From assembly GCF_003289945.1 (NCBI RefSeq), contig NZ_QMBP01000002.1:558001-622000 (forward strand): DNA of 64,000 bases. Reading direction: 5' to 3'. Under the pieces are notes generated by a model. That model did not search any database. It worked only from the letters and a program-made list of their open reading frames with translations, and was not told the origin of the DNA. The translations under genes and the position numbers were made by a program. Every line of letters starts with the position of its first letter. Positions within the stretch are counted from its first letter, which is position 1. Shown here piece by piece: positions 23,656 to 32,433 of the stretch. This stretch comes from Mesorhizobium hawassense (GTDB taxonomy: Bacteria > Pseudomonadota > Alphaproteobacteria > Rhizobiales > Rhizobiaceae).

Positions 23656-24841
23656 AGAGTTTCGTCCACGCCCCATTCTTCTTCGACGACTTCACGCAGG
23701 CCTCGATGAAGGCCATGCCCTCGACGCCGTCGGCGATGGTCGGGAAGACGACATCCTTAGCCGGCTTTCCGCCTTTCCTGCGCGCCGCGCGGATGGCGCG
23801 GGCCGCTTCCTGGTATATGTTGGCGAAGCCTTCGAGATAGCCCTCCGGATGGCCGGGAGGCACGCGGGTGACCCGCGCCGCCGCCGCCATCGATCCGGCG
23901 CCGCCGCGGGTGAGCAACTGCTTCGGCTGACCGAACGGCGTGTACCAAAGGTAGTTCGGATCGGCCTGCACCCATTCCAGCCCGCCCTTGGAACCGTAGA
24001 TGCGCAGCTTCAGCCCGTTCTCGTGGCCTGGCGCCACCTGGCTGGCCCAGATCATGCCCTTGGCCGGATGGCCCTTGCCGACCGGCTTGAAGCGCAGCAT
24101 GACGTTGACATTGTCGTCGAGCTGGCGGCCCGGCACGAAGGCGTCGAGATCGGCTGAAAGAGAATCCAGCTCCAGCCCGGAAACGAAGCGGGCGAGATTG
24201 TAGGCATGCGTGCCGATATCGCCGAGCGCGCCGCCCGCACCTGCTTGCTTGGGGTCGGAGCGCCAGGCCGCTTGCTTCTGGCCGGTGGCGGCGAGGTCCT
24301 CGGTCAGCCAATCCTGCGGATATTCCGACTGCACGATGCGGATGTCGCCGAGTTGGCCCTTGGCCACCATCTCGCGCGCCTGCCTGATCATCGGATAGGC
24401 GGTGTAATTGTGGGTCAGCACGAACACCTTGCCGGTCTTCTCGACGAGGGCGGCGAGCTTCTTCGCCTCGGCCAGCGAGGTCGCCAGCGGCTTGTCGCAG
24501 ATGACATGGATGCCGGCCTCGAGGAAGGCTTTTGCGGCCGGGACGTGCACGTTGTTGGGCGTGACGATCGCCACCGCCTCGATGCCGTCGGGACGCTTGG
24601 CCTCGGCCTTGGCCATCTCGGAATAGGAGCCGTAGCTGCGTGACGGATCGAGCCCGAGTTCCTCGGCCGAGGCCTTTGCCCGTTCCGGGTTCGACGACAG
24701 CGCGCCGGCCACCAGCACGAAGTCGTTGTCCATGCGCGCCGCGATGCGGTGCACCGCCCCGATGAAGGCGCCCCGCCCGCCTCCGACCATGCCATAACGG
24801 ATCGGGCCGCCTCCCGTTTCCGACTTCGATGCGCCGACCAT
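23654..24841 (-). CDS. Gfo/Idh/MocA family oxidoreductase
   Basis: This 395-residue NAD(P)-dependent dehydrogenase has the Rossmann motif GMVGGGRGAFIG near residue 17, the family signature VICDKPLATSLAEAKKL near 115-130, and the GGALGDIGTHAYNLARFVSG catalytic segment with Asp and His. The family includes inositol, glucose-fructose and other sugar dehydrogenases; the substrate is not readable from sequence. Co-directional TIM-barrel isomerase genes lie on both sides, so it probably oxidises the carbon skeleton they interconvert. AGGGAG lies a few bases before ATG 24841. Confidence 0.9.
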   Translation of the reverse strand: MVGASKSETGGGPIRYGMVGGGRGAFIGAVHRIAARMDNDFVLVAGALSSNPERAKASAEELGLDPSRSYGSYSEMAKAEAKRPDGIEAVAIVTPNNVHVPAAKAFLEAGIHVICDKPLATSLAEAKKLAALVEKTGKVFVLTHNYTAYPMIRQAREMVAKGQLGDIRIVQSEYPQDWLTEDLAATGQKQAAWRSDPKQAGAGGALGDIGTHAYNLARFVSGLELDSLSADLDAFVPGRQLDDNVNVMLRFKPVGKGHPAKGMIWASQVAPGHENGLKLRIYGSKGGLEWVQADPNYLWYTPFGQPKQLLTRGGAGSMAAAARVTRVPPGHPEGYLEGFANIYQEAARAIRAARRKGGKPAKDVVFPTIADGVEGMAFIEACVKSSKKNGAWTKL

Positions 24842-24893
24842 TTTTTCTCCCTCGTGTCTTGGATGTACCTCCCTCTGGGGAGGCGAAGTCGCG

Positions 24894-25949
24894 TCAAATC
24901 CCCATCATCGCGCGCAACAGCTTCTTGTCCGTCGTGCCGGCGGCGAAATCGTCGAAGGCTTTCTCCGTCACCCGGATGATGTGGTGCTGGATGAAGGGCG
25001 CGCCTTCGGCGGCGCCGTCCTCCGGATGCTTGAGACAGCATTCCCACTCGAGCACCGCCCAGGAATCATAATTGTACTGGGTGAGCTTGGAGAAGATGCC
25101 GCTGAAATCCACCTGCCCATCGCCCAGCGAGCGGAAGCGGCCGGCCCGGTTCACCCAGCCCTGGTAGCCGGAATAGACGCCTTGCCGTCCGGTCGGGTTG
25201 AACTCGGCATCCTTGACGTGGAACGCTTTGATCCGCTCGTGGTAGATGTCGATGAACTCCAGATAGTCGAGCTGCTGCAGCAGGAAATGTGACGGATCGT
25301 AGTTGATGTTGCAGCGCTTGTGGCCGCCGACCGCGTCGAGGAACATCTCGAAGGTCGCGCCGTCGAACACGTCCTCGGAGGGATGGATCTCGTAGCCGAC
25401 ATCGACGCCATTGTCCTCATAGACATCGAGGATCGGCTTCCAGCGCTTGCCTAGCTCGCCGAAGGCTTCCTCGATGAGACCAGCCGGCCGCTGCGGGAAG
25501 GGGTAGAGGTAAGGAAAAGCCAGCGAGCCGGTGAACGATACCAAGGCATTGAGCCCGAGATTGCGCGAGGCCTTGGCGCCGAACTTCATCTGTTCGACAG
25601 CCCATTTCTGGCGAGCCTTGGGATTGTCGTGCACCGATGGCGGCGCGAATCCGTCCATCTGCGCGTCATAGGCGGGATGCACCGCCACCAGTTGCCCCTG
25701 CAGATGCGTCGACAGTTCTGTGATCGCGACTCCGGCATCGGCGCAGATGCCTTTCACCTCGTCGCAATAGGCCTTCGACGACGCCGCCTTCTTGAGGTCG
25801 AACAGGCGCCCGTCCCAGGTGGGGATCTGCACGCCCTTGTAGCCGAGGCCGGCTGCCCATTTGGTGATCGAAGCCAGTGAATTGAACGGCGCGGCGTCGC
25901 CCGCGAACTGCGCTAGAAACAGGCCAGGCCCCTTCATCGTCGTCGGCAT
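24894..25949 (-). CDS. Sugar phosphate isomerase/epimerase-type TIM-barrel protein
   Basis: This protein has 351 residues from ATG 25949, with GGAGG 6 bp upstream; ATG 25955 sits directly on that site. It is an AP-endonuclease-2 (IolE/IolI-like) fold with metal-ligand segments DVGYEIHPSEDVFD, NINYDPSHFLLQ, IKAFHVKDAEFN and WAVLEWECCLKHPEDG. It is first in the leftward operon and divergent from another TIM-barrel gene at 26351. Two TGGT-N3-ACCA operators lie in the gap. The substrate is unknown; inositol- or ketose-type compounds are plausible. Confidence 0.85.
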   Translation of the reverse strand: MPTTMKGPGLFLAQFAGDAAPFNSLASITKWAAGLGYKGVQIPTWDGRLFDLKKAASSKAYCDEVKGICADAGVAITELSTHLQGQLVAVHPAYDAQMDGFAPPSVHDNPKARQKWAVEQMKFGAKASRNLGLNALVSFTGSLAFPYLYPFPQRPAGLIEEAFGELGKRWKPILDVYEDNGVDVGYEIHPSEDVFDGATFEMFLDAVGGHKRCNINYDPSHFLLQQLDYLEFIDIYHERIKAFHVKDAEFNPTGRQGVYSGYQGWVNRAGRFRSLGDGQVDFSGIFSKLTQYNYDSWAVLEWECCLKHPEDGAAEGAPFIQHHIIRVTEKAFDDFAAGTTDKKLLRAMMGI

Positions 25950-26053
25950 CGGCATCCTCCCTCTCTTTGTTTTCGCCACCAAGCATAGCGTCGATTGGAG
26001 CGAGGGCCACCCTGTTTGGGCGAACTTACCGGCATCTCAGCGCCATGCCATTC

Positions 26054-26064
26054 TGGTATTACCA
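26054..26064. promoter_or_regulatory. FadR-type operator TGGT-ATT-ACCA
   Basis: The palindrome TCTGGTATTACCAAAT has the TGGT-N3-ACCA core recognised by many FadR-subfamily GntR regulators. It lies 105 bp upstream of the leftward TIM-barrel gene (start 25949). An identical core is present at 45982-45992. Confidence 0.65.
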
Positions 26065-26233
26065 AATCTCGCAACTCGGTCAAGCGCCGGAAAACCGCGG
26101 GCTAGCCATCGCACTGCGAGCAAGCACTCAAGATTATCTTATAAAATCAGTATATTGACTACGCTGCCGGGCTGCCACCGCCCAGTTCTTGCCGCGCACG
26201 AAAATTTGCTGTAGAGGTCATGATAGGCCCAAT

Positions 26234-26244
26234 TGGTCGAACCA
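26234..26244. promoter_or_regulatory. FadR-type operator TGGT-CGA-ACCA
   Basis: The palindrome ATTGGTCGAACCAGTT has the same TGGT-N3-ACCA core. It lies 107 bp upstream of the rightward TIM-barrel gene (start 26351). The identical core TGGTCGAACCA recurs at 46158-46168. The FadR-type gene of this operon (28468) is the obvious candidate binder. Confidence 0.65.
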
Positions 26245-26350
26245 GTTTCCGAAGAAATGCTGGCAGCGCCTTGGGGAGGAAACGTGCGGCCGCCTCGAAC
26301 CGAGGCGTCGTGGGGTAAATGTGACAGGCGAATTCTGGGAAGGATAGACC

Positions 26351-27238
26351 ATGCATCTTTCGACGCACAATTGGATGCGGGCGGAGCCGCTCGAGGTGAC
26401 GCTGAAGCGCATCAAGAAATTCGGCTACGAGTCGATCGAGATTTCCGGCGAGCCCGAGCAGTACAAGACCAAGGAGACGCGCGCGCTCCTGAAGGAGCAC
26501 GGCATCCGCTGCTGGGGTTCGGTGACGCTGATGCTGGGCGAACGCAACCTCGCCGCCAAGAACCAGGGCCAGCGCGAGCGGTCGGTCCAATACGTCAAGG
26601 ACGTGCTCACCATGGTGAGCGAGCTCGACGGCGAGATCATCACGCTGGTGCCCGCGACCGTCGGCAAGGTCGTGCCGGACGGCACGGAGGCTGAGGAATG
26701 GGGCTGGGTGGTCGACGCCACGCGCGAATGCTTCACCCATGCCAAGAAGGTCGGCGTCAGGATCGCCGTCGAACCGCTCAATCGCTTCGAGACCTACCTC
26801 TTCAATCGCGGCGCCCAGGCGCTGGCGCTCGCCGACGCGGTAAGCCCCGAATGCGGCGTCTGCCTCGACGCCTATCACATCCACATGGAGGAATTTAACG
26901 TCTATGACGCGATCCGCCAGGTCGGAAAGCGCCTGTTCGATTTTCATGTCGCCGACAACAACCGCTTCGCCGCCGGCCTTGGCCAGATCGACTGGCCGAA
27001 GATCGTGCGCACGCTGAAGGACATCGGCTATGACGGCGCGCTGACGAACGAATTCGTTGCTCCCGTCGACCGCACACCGGCCGCGCCCTATCCGGAGATG
27101 GTCGAGCGCAATCCGGTCGACATCTCGCCCGAGCAGCTCAAATTCATCCAGGACCACGGCTCCAGCGTGCTCACGGAGAAATTCTACACCGACCAGATGC
27201 GCATCACCGCTGAAACGCTGCTGCCGCTGATCAAGTAG
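26351..27238 (+). CDS. Sugar phosphate isomerase/epimerase-type TIM-barrel protein
   Basis: This 295-residue AP-endonuclease-2 fold protein has metal-ligand segments RIAVEPLNRFETYLF (Glu), GVCLDAYHIHMEE (Asp, His), FDFHVADNNRFAAG (His) and GALTNEFVAP (Glu). It is first of a rightward run with an enolase-superfamily dehydratase, a FadR-type regulator and a D-2-hydroxyacid dehydrogenase. These enzymes would isomerise a keto sugar and dehydrate and reduce sugar acids; the precise substrate is unknown. Confidence 0.85.
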   Translation: MHLSTHNWMRAEPLEVTLKRIKKFGYESIEISGEPEQYKTKETRALLKEHGIRCWGSVTLMLGERNLAAKNQGQRERSVQYVKDVLTMVSELDGEIITLVPATVGKVVPDGTEAEEWGWVVDATRECFTHAKKVGVRIAVEPLNRFETYLFNRGAQALALADAVSPECGVCLDAYHIHMEEFNVYDAIRQVGKRLFDFHVADNNRFAAGLGQIDWPKIVRTLKDIGYDGALTNEFVAPVDRTPAAPYPEMVERNPVDISPEQLKFIQDHGSSVLTEKFYTDQMRITAETLLPLIK

Positions 27239-27295
27239 ACCTGCGACTGAACCATCCCTTCCGCCCGACGGGCGGACGGGGGCCGAAGGGAAAAC

Positions 27296-28465
27296 ATGCG
27301 CATCAACAGCGTTCAGGCCTGGTGGGTCCGTGTCCCGATCGAAGTCGCGAAGCAGCATCGCAGCGACTTCGGTCAGGTGACGACGTTCGACGCCGCCATT
27401 TTGCGCATCGAGACCGATGACGGCCTGGTCGGCTGGGGCGAAGGCAAGAACGCCGCCGGTAGCGCCGGCAGCTATGGCGCGCTCGTCCATATGCTCAACC
27501 ATGAGATCGCACCGCAGCTCATCGGCCGCGATCCGGCCGACATCGGCGTCGTCTGGGAAATGCTTTACAACGGCGTGCGGCATGAGACGGCCGCGCATGC
27601 CGGCCACGCCATGCCGCAGCTGGCGCGGCGCGGCATGAGCGTAGCAGCGATCAGCGCCGTCGACATCGCGCTCTGGGACATCCTCGGAAAGTCGCTCGGG
27701 CAGCCGGTGTGGCGGCTGCTCGGCGGCCGCAAGGTCGAGCGCATGCGGGCCTATGCCTCAGGTGGCTGGGCCTCCACCGAGGCCATCGGCGAGCAGTTGA
27801 TATCCTACATCGCCAAGGGCGGCTTCAAGGCCTTGAAGATGCGCGTCGGCGCCATGGACGGCGCGCCGCATCTTTCGGCCGCGCGCGTGCGCGCCGCGAG
27901 GCAGGCGATCGGGCCGGATGTCGAGCTGATGGTCGACGCGCACGGCACCTACACCGTCGCCGAGGCCAAGCGCTTCATCAAGCTCACCGCCGACCTCGAC
28001 CTTGCCTGGTTCGAGGAACCGGTGATCGCCGACGACAAACCGGGCATGGCCGAAGTCCGCGCCTCGGGCTCGACGCCGATCGCCACCGGCGAAAGCGAGG
28101 CCACACGCTACGCGTTCCGCGATCTGGCGGTGCTGAAGTCGGCCGACATCTTCCAGCCGGATCCCGCCTTCTGCGGCGGCATCAGCGAGGCGATGAAGAT
28201 CGGCACCATCGCCAGCGCCTTCAATCTGCGCTTCGCCCCGCATCTGTGGGCCGGCGCGCCCTGCTTCTTTGCCGGGCTGCATGTCTGTGCCGCCTCGCCC
28301 GCCAGCTTCATCATCGAATATTCGCTCGGCGCCAACCCGATGATCCACGACCTCGTCGAGGAGACTGTCGAAGCGAAGGACGGTATGATAGCGATCCCTG
28401 AAAAGCCTGGATTGGGATTCACCATCTCCGAGCGATTCCTGGAGGCGCACGCGCAACGTATTTGA
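27296..28465 (+). CDS. Mandelate racemase/muconate lactonizing-type enzyme (sugar acid dehydratase-like)
   Basis: This 389-residue enolase-superfamily protein has its metal ligands at D214 (MVDAHG), E240 (WFEEP) and E266 (TGESE). A K-x-R pair lies at 181-183 (KMR) and the catalytic His is at 316 (FAPHLW). The capping domain occupies about residues 1-130. Enzymes with this layout usually dehydrate sugar acids such as D-galactonate, L-fuconate or gluconate; the subfamily cannot be fixed by eye. GAAGGGA at 27286-27292 precedes ATG 27296. Confidence 0.88.
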   Translation: MRINSVQAWWVRVPIEVAKQHRSDFGQVTTFDAAILRIETDDGLVGWGEGKNAAGSAGSYGALVHMLNHEIAPQLIGRDPADIGVVWEMLYNGVRHETAAHAGHAMPQLARRGMSVAAISAVDIALWDILGKSLGQPVWRLLGGRKVERMRAYASGGWASTEAIGEQLISYIAKGGFKALKMRVGAMDGAPHLSAARVRAARQAIGPDVELMVDAHGTYTVAEAKRFIKLTADLDLAWFEEPVIADDKPGMAEVRASGSTPIATGESEATRYAFRDLAVLKSADIFQPDPAFCGGISEAMKIGTIASAFNLRFAPHLWAGAPCFFAGLHVCAASPASFIIEYSLGANPMIHDLVEETVEAKDGMIAIPEKPGLGFTISERFLEAHAQRI

Positions 28466-28467
28466 CG

Positions 28468-29184
28468 ATGAAAGAAAAGAACCTTCTGGCGGAACTTGCC
28501 GCCTATCTCTTCTCCAACTCCGACAAGGAGTCCGGCCGCACCCCGTCCGAGCGCGAGCTGGCGGAGCATTTCGGCGTCAGCCGCGGCCAGATCCGCGAGG
28601 CGCTCGCCATCCTCGAGGCCATGCGCATCGTCGAGCGGCGCGCCAAGTCCGGCATCTATATCGACACCAAGCAGGCGAGTGTGGAAGCGTTGGCGCTTTT
28701 CGCCCGCGCCGGGCTGCCGCTCGACCCGGTGCAGATCTACGAGACCGTCGAGCTGCGCAAGATCCACGAGATCAAGGCGGCCGAGCTTGCCTGCTCGCGC
28801 GCCACGGAAGAAAACTTCGAACGCCTGCGCGAGATCCTGAAGGCTTCCGAAGAGCGCATCGCCGCCGGCGAAGGCCTCGCCAAGGAGGACCGCGAATTCC
28901 ACCTCGAGATCGTGCGCGCGACCAAGAACAGCGTCTTTCACAACATCTGCAGCGTCTATTACCTGATGGGCGAGCAGCGCCTGCCGATCTATTTCAACGA
29001 CCCCGAACGCAGCGTTCGCTCGCATGCCGAGCACATCCAGATCTACGAGGCGCTGCTGCGCCGCGACGGCAATCTCGCCCAGGCCTTGATGAACGCCCAT
29101 TTGCAGGGCGCCGAGAGCTACTGGAAGGGGATCATCGAAGGCCGCGGAACCGAACCGAAAAGCGCTGCTCTCGAGAAGGCTTGA
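28468..29184 (+). CDS. FadR-type GntR transcriptional regulator
   Basis: This protein has 238 residues from ATG 28468, 2 bp after the preceding stop. The winged helix is at residues 20-72 (PSERELAEHFGVSRGQIREAL, RRAKSGIYI). An FCD domain from about 85 to 225 has D/H metal-type ligands (DREFHLEIVRAT, RSHAEHIQIYEALL). It is embedded in a sugar-acid operon whose promoter region carries TGGT-N3-ACCA palindromes, the typical FadR-family site, so autoregulation plus control of the divergent operon is likely. Similar palindromes at 46.0-46.2 and 51.0-51.1 kb suggest further targets. Confidence 0.9.
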   Translation: MKEKNLLAELAAYLFSNSDKESGRTPSERELAEHFGVSRGQIREALAILEAMRIVERRAKSGIYIDTKQASVEALALFARAGLPLDPVQIYETVELRKIHEIKAAELACSRATEENFERLREILKASEERIAAGEGLAKEDREFHLEIVRATKNSVFHNICSVYYLMGEQRLPIYFNDPERSVRSHAEHIQIYEALLRRDGNLAQALMNAHLQGAESYWKGIIEGRGTEPKSAALEKA

Positions 29185-29194
29185 GCGTCTTGCG

Positions 29195-29214
29195 GCCAAG
29201 CCCATTCGCTTGGC
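29195..29214 (+). terminator. Small hairpin after the FadR-type gene
   Basis: GCCAAGC (29195-29201) pairs with GCTTGGC (29208-29214) around six bases, 10 bp after the regulator stop. There is no T-run. It is a possible mRNA-processing or weak attenuating hairpin before the dehydrogenase gene. Confidence 0.4.
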
Positions 29215-29245
29215 GTCGCAAAAATGCGGCCCGAAAGGAACCCTG

Positions 29246-30223
29246 ATGCGCAAGATCCTGTCGACGCATCCGCTGCACCCTCGCGCCACGGCAATGCTGG
29301 CCGGCGCCGGGCGGCTCGCGATCGCTTCCGCGCTCGATCCCGAAACACTGACCGCCGAGGCCCGCGACGCCGACATCGTCATCGTGCGCGCGCCGCTGCC
29401 GCCTGAGTTGTTTCAAGGCGCGGCGAATTTGCGCGCCGCGATCCGCCACGGCGCCGGGCTGGACATGATCCCGGTCGAGGCAGCGACCGCCGCCGGCGTG
29501 CTGGTCGCCAACGTGCCTGCCGTCAACGCCCGCTCGGTCGCCGAGCATGTGATGTTCGCCGCGCTGGCGCTCTCGCGGCGCTTCCGCGTGATGGACCGCG
29601 ACCTGCGCGCCAAGGGCTGGCTTGCCGGGCGCGAGCACGCCAATTCGACCAGCGAGCTCGCCGGCAAGACGATCGGCATCGTCGGCCTCGGCGCGGTCGG
29701 CCAGGCCGTCGGCCACATCGCCGCGCATGGCTTCGACCTCAATGTCGTGGCGACGACGCGCAGTCTGCGCCCGGCGCCCGAGCGCGTTGGCTTCCTGTCG
29801 ATCGACGCGCTGGTCGAGCAGAGCGACATCATCGTGCTCTGCTGCCCGCTGACGGAGGAAACACGCGGCCTGATCAGCCGCGAGCGCATCGCCCGCATGA
29901 AGCCCAATGCGCTGCTGATCAACGTCTCGCGCGGCCCGGTGGTCGACGACGAAGCGCTGATCGAAGCCTTGCGGGCGGGCCGCATCGGCGGCGCCGCGCT
30001 CGACGTCTTTTCCACCCAGCCACTGCCGTCGAACCATCCCTATTTCGGCTTCGACAATGTCATCGTCACTCCGCACATGGCCGGCATCACCGAGGAATCG
30101 ATGATGCGCATGGGCGTCGGCGCGGCGAGCGAGGCTCTGCTGGTGCTGGCCGGCAAGCTGCCGGTCAATCTGCGCAACGCGGAAGTCATCGAGCACTACC
30201 GGCGGCGGTTTCCAGCTGGCTGA
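29246..30223 (+). CDS. D-2-hydroxyacid dehydrogenase (phosphoglycerate-dehydrogenase-like)
   Basis: This protein has 325 residues from ATG 29246 (AAAGGAA just upstream). The NAD-binding motif is GIVGLGAVGQAVG. The active-site triad fits the D-2-hydroxyacid dehydrogenase family: Arg in NVSRGPVVDDEAL, Glu in the following alpha/beta segment and His in VTPHMAGIT. It ends the sugar-acid operon and would reduce a 2-keto acid, or oxidise a D-hydroxy acid, derived from the dehydratase product. Hydroxypyruvate or glyoxylate reductase activity is also possible. Confidence 0.87.
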   Translation: MRKILSTHPLHPRATAMLAGAGRLAIASALDPETLTAEARDADIVIVRAPLPPELFQGAANLRAAIRHGAGLDMIPVEAATAAGVLVANVPAVNARSVAEHVMFAALALSRRFRVMDRDLRAKGWLAGREHANSTSELAGKTIGIVGLGAVGQAVGHIAAHGFDLNVVATTRSLRPAPERVGFLSIDALVEQSDIIVLCCPLTEETRGLISRERIARMKPNALLINVSRGPVVDDEALIEALRAGRIGGAALDVFSTQPLPSNHPYFGFDNVIVTPHMAGITEESMMRMGVGAASEALLVLAGKLPVNLRNAEVIEHYRRRFPAG

Positions 30224-30265
30224 TGCTGCCTCAATTTTCCCGGATTTGACGACGACCTTCCGGCG

Positions 30266-30652
30266 ATGCGCAAGAGCGCCGCGAAAGTCGTGCTGATCGC
30301 TATCTGCTGCCTGTCCGCGGCAGCAACCCGCGCCGACGCGCAAGGCAGTTTCGTGCCATGCGACAACGGCCTGCGCTGCGTGGTGGCGCCCTGTCCGTCG
30401 ACCAGCGCGCTCGACCTGGCCTCCGGCAAGGTCATCAAGGGTGTGTCGGTCGACATTGATGGCCTGCCGCAGCAGGACAAGGCGCTCGACCTTGCGGAAA
30501 AGCTCTATGCCGGCAACCTTGTCGTTGCCGGCATCATCGAGAACCGGCCGCATACCTTCAACGGTAAGCAATATAGCCTGCCGACGCTGGTTGCGACCGG
30601 CATCGAGCGGGTGTCCAGGGAAAGCGAGCGCGGACACTGCTCGGCGCGCTGA
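30266..30652 (+). CDS. Small secreted protein of unknown function
   Basis: This 128-residue protein has a signal peptide (residues 1-24, LIAICCLSAAATRADA) and a mature part containing CDNGLRCVVAPCPSTSAL, where closely spaced Cys residues precede a conserved-looking PCPS. I do not recognise the family. It stands alone between the dehydrogenase gene and the convergent amidase gene, with no obvious partner. Confidence 0.65.
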   Translation: MRKSAAKVVLIAICCLSAAATRADAQGSFVPCDNGLRCVVAPCPSTSALDLASGKVIKGVSVDIDGLPQQDKALDLAEKLYAGNLVVAGIIENRPHTFNGKQYSLPTLVATGIERVSRESERGHCSAR

Positions 30653-30668
30653 GGTTTTCAGTTCAGTC

Positions 30669-31964
30669 TCAGCCTTGCAGCAAAGTTTCCAGCGCCGCGG
30701 CGATGCCGAGAAGTCGATGATCATGCCCGTGCCTGCCCACCAGCATCAATCCGGCCGGCAGCTTCGTGCCGGGCATCGGCAGCGAGATCGCGCAGAGATC
30801 GAATTGGTTGGCGACCTGCGTGTTGCGCAAGAGCAGCCCTTCCGTCCTGTCGCGCAACGCTTCGTCGCCGGTCATGGCGGCAATCGACGGCGCGACCATC
30901 GGCACGGTCGGCAATGCCAGCACGTCGATCGTGTCAAGCCGTGCCGCCATGGTCGCCACGAGCTCGCCGCGACGGCGGATCGTGCGGATATAGGCCGAGG
31001 CGGGAACAGCCAGCGCGCGCGACAACGGCCCGGTGACGTGCGGATCGACCGGAACGGACGTGCCGCTCGCCAGCCAGTCGGCATGCACCTCGGCGCCTTC
31101 CATGGACGCGATCGTGCCGCGCCTGGTGGCCGCGCGCATCTCGGCGATGAGATCGTCGACGGGCAAATCGCCGACGCTGGCGCCGGCCTGCCCGATCCTG
31201 TCGATGCAGGCTTCGAAAGCTTCCGTAACCTCGGTTTGCGTCTCGCCGAACAGCATGCCGCGTGGAATGCCGATACGCACGCCGCCGAGCGGAACCGGCT
31301 GTAGGGCTGCCGGCTCTTCGCCCGCCATGATCGCGTCGGTGATCGCGCAGTCGGCGACGCTACGGGCAAGCGGACCGATCGAATCCAGCGTCATCGACAG
31401 CGGAAAGGCGCCCGTCAAGGGCACGCGCATCGCCGTCGGTTTGAAGCCGACGACGCCGTTGAGCGAGGCGGGGATGCGCACCGAACCACCAGTGTCCGAA
31501 CCGATCGAGATGTCGCTCGTGCCCTCGCCGACCGCAACGCCCGCTCCCGACGACGAGCCGCCCGGGATCAGGCTGGCGTCGGCGGCATTGCCCGGCGTGC
31601 CGTAATGCGTGTTGTCGCCGATCGCGGTGAAGGCGAACTCGGTCATGCTGGTCTTGCCGAGGATGACGGCGCCCGCCTGGCGCAGCCTCTGCACGATTGC
31701 CGCGTCCCGGGCCGCCGGCGCGGCGTTCGTTAGGAGGAGCGAGCCGGCGGTGGTCGGCTCGCCGGCGACGTCGAACAGGTCCTTGATCGAAACGATGCGC
31801 CCGTCGAGCGGCCCGAGGCTGACACCTGCCTTGCGGCGGGCATCGGACGCATCGGCGGCCGCGTGCGCGGCCTCGACATAGAGCTTCGAGTAGACCTTCT
31901 CGTCCGCCGCGCGATTGGCAAGACGTGACAGGATGTTTTCAAGACGATCGCGGACGGATTGCAT
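30669..31964 (-). CDS. Amidase signature family hydrolase
   Basis: This protein has 431 residues from ATG 31964. The Ser-cisSer-Lys triad is visible: Lys in VSIKDLFDV, cis-Ser in PGGSSSGAGVAVG and nucleophile Ser in DTGGSVRIPAS. Such enzymes hydrolyse amides, for example aryl or acyl amides, or act as GatA. With no gatB or gatC nearby and a shorter length than GatA, a catabolic amidase is more likely. It converges with the secreted-protein gene (16 bp between stops). Confidence 0.9.
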   Translation of the reverse strand: MQSVRDRLENILSRLANRAADEKVYSKLYVEAAHAAADASDARRKAGVSLGPLDGRIVSIKDLFDVAGEPTTAGSLLLTNAAPAARDAAIVQRLRQAGAVILGKTSMTEFAFTAIGDNTHYGTPGNAADASLIPGGSSSGAGVAVGEGTSDISIGSDTGGSVRIPASLNGVVGFKPTAMRVPLTGAFPLSMTLDSIGPLARSVADCAITDAIMAGEEPAALQPVPLGGVRIGIPRGMLFGETQTEVTEAFEACIDRIGQAGASVGDLPVDDLIAEMRAATRRGTIASMEGAEVHADWLASGTSVPVDPHVTGPLSRALAVPASAYIRTIRRRGELVATMAARLDTIDVLALPTVPMVAPSIAAMTGDEALRDRTEGLLLRNTQVANQFDLCAISLPMPGTKLPAGLMLVGRHGHDHRLLGIAAALETLLQG

Positions 31965-32082
31965 TTTCGATGTCGGGCCCTGCAAAGTTGCAACGTCTTC
32001 TAGGTACGGCCTGATGTCGGGCCGGCGAAGAGATAACCCGGCAAGCGTGCCTTTGCACCCTGCCAGCGATAGGAAGATGCTG

Positions 32083-32430
32083 ATGCTGTACAAAGGCGGC
32101 TGCCACTGCGGCAAGGTGGCCTTCGAGGTGCAGGGCGAGCTCGGCATGGCCGTGCGCTGCAACTGCTCGATCTGCGCGCGCAAGGGCGCGCTGCTGTGGG
32201 CCGTGCCACATGAGAAGCTCAATCTGGTCGCCTGGGGCGACGACCTCGGCCGCTACACATTCGGCAAGGCTCAAATCGCGCATCGTTTCTGCCGCACCTG
32301 CGGCATCCACCCCTTCGCCGAGCATGTCGGCGAAAGCGGCGAGCGGACGGCCTATGTCAACATCAACTGCCTGGACGACGTCGACATCGCCAGCATCGAA
32401 GTGTTCGAGTTCGACGGCCGCTCGGCCTGA
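32083..32430 (+). CDS. GFA (glutathione-dependent formaldehyde-activating) family zinc protein
   Basis: This protein has 115 residues from ATG 32083, with AGGAAG upstream; ATG 32077 is in frame. Zinc-binding Cys are arranged as in the GFA fold: GGCHCGKVAFEV, RCNCSICARKG and HRFCRTCGIHPF. The biochemical role of most members is unproven; some act in glutathione-linked formaldehyde metabolism. It is convergent with the SDR gene (3 bp between stops). Confidence 0.87.
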   Translation: MLYKGGCHCGKVAFEVQGELGMAVRCNCSICARKGALLWAVPHEKLNLVAWGDDLGRYTFGKAQIAHRFCRTCGIHPFAEHVGESGERTAYVNINCLDDVDIASIEVFEFDGRSA

Positions 32431-32433
32431 TCT

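Larger units (their letters stand above)
25950..26350. other. Divergent regulatory region between two sugar operons
   Basis: This 401-bp gap has no gene. It is markedly AT-richer around 26120-26160 (CTTATAAAATCAGTATATTG). It carries the palindromes at 26054 and 26234, each about 105-107 bp from the start codon of the operon it faces, so both promoters probably lie here. Confidence 0.65.

Noticed and set aside
25967-26158. 63-codon open frame in the divergent TIM-barrel gap
   Set aside because: It would cover the operator palindrome and promoter regions and shows no family pattern.
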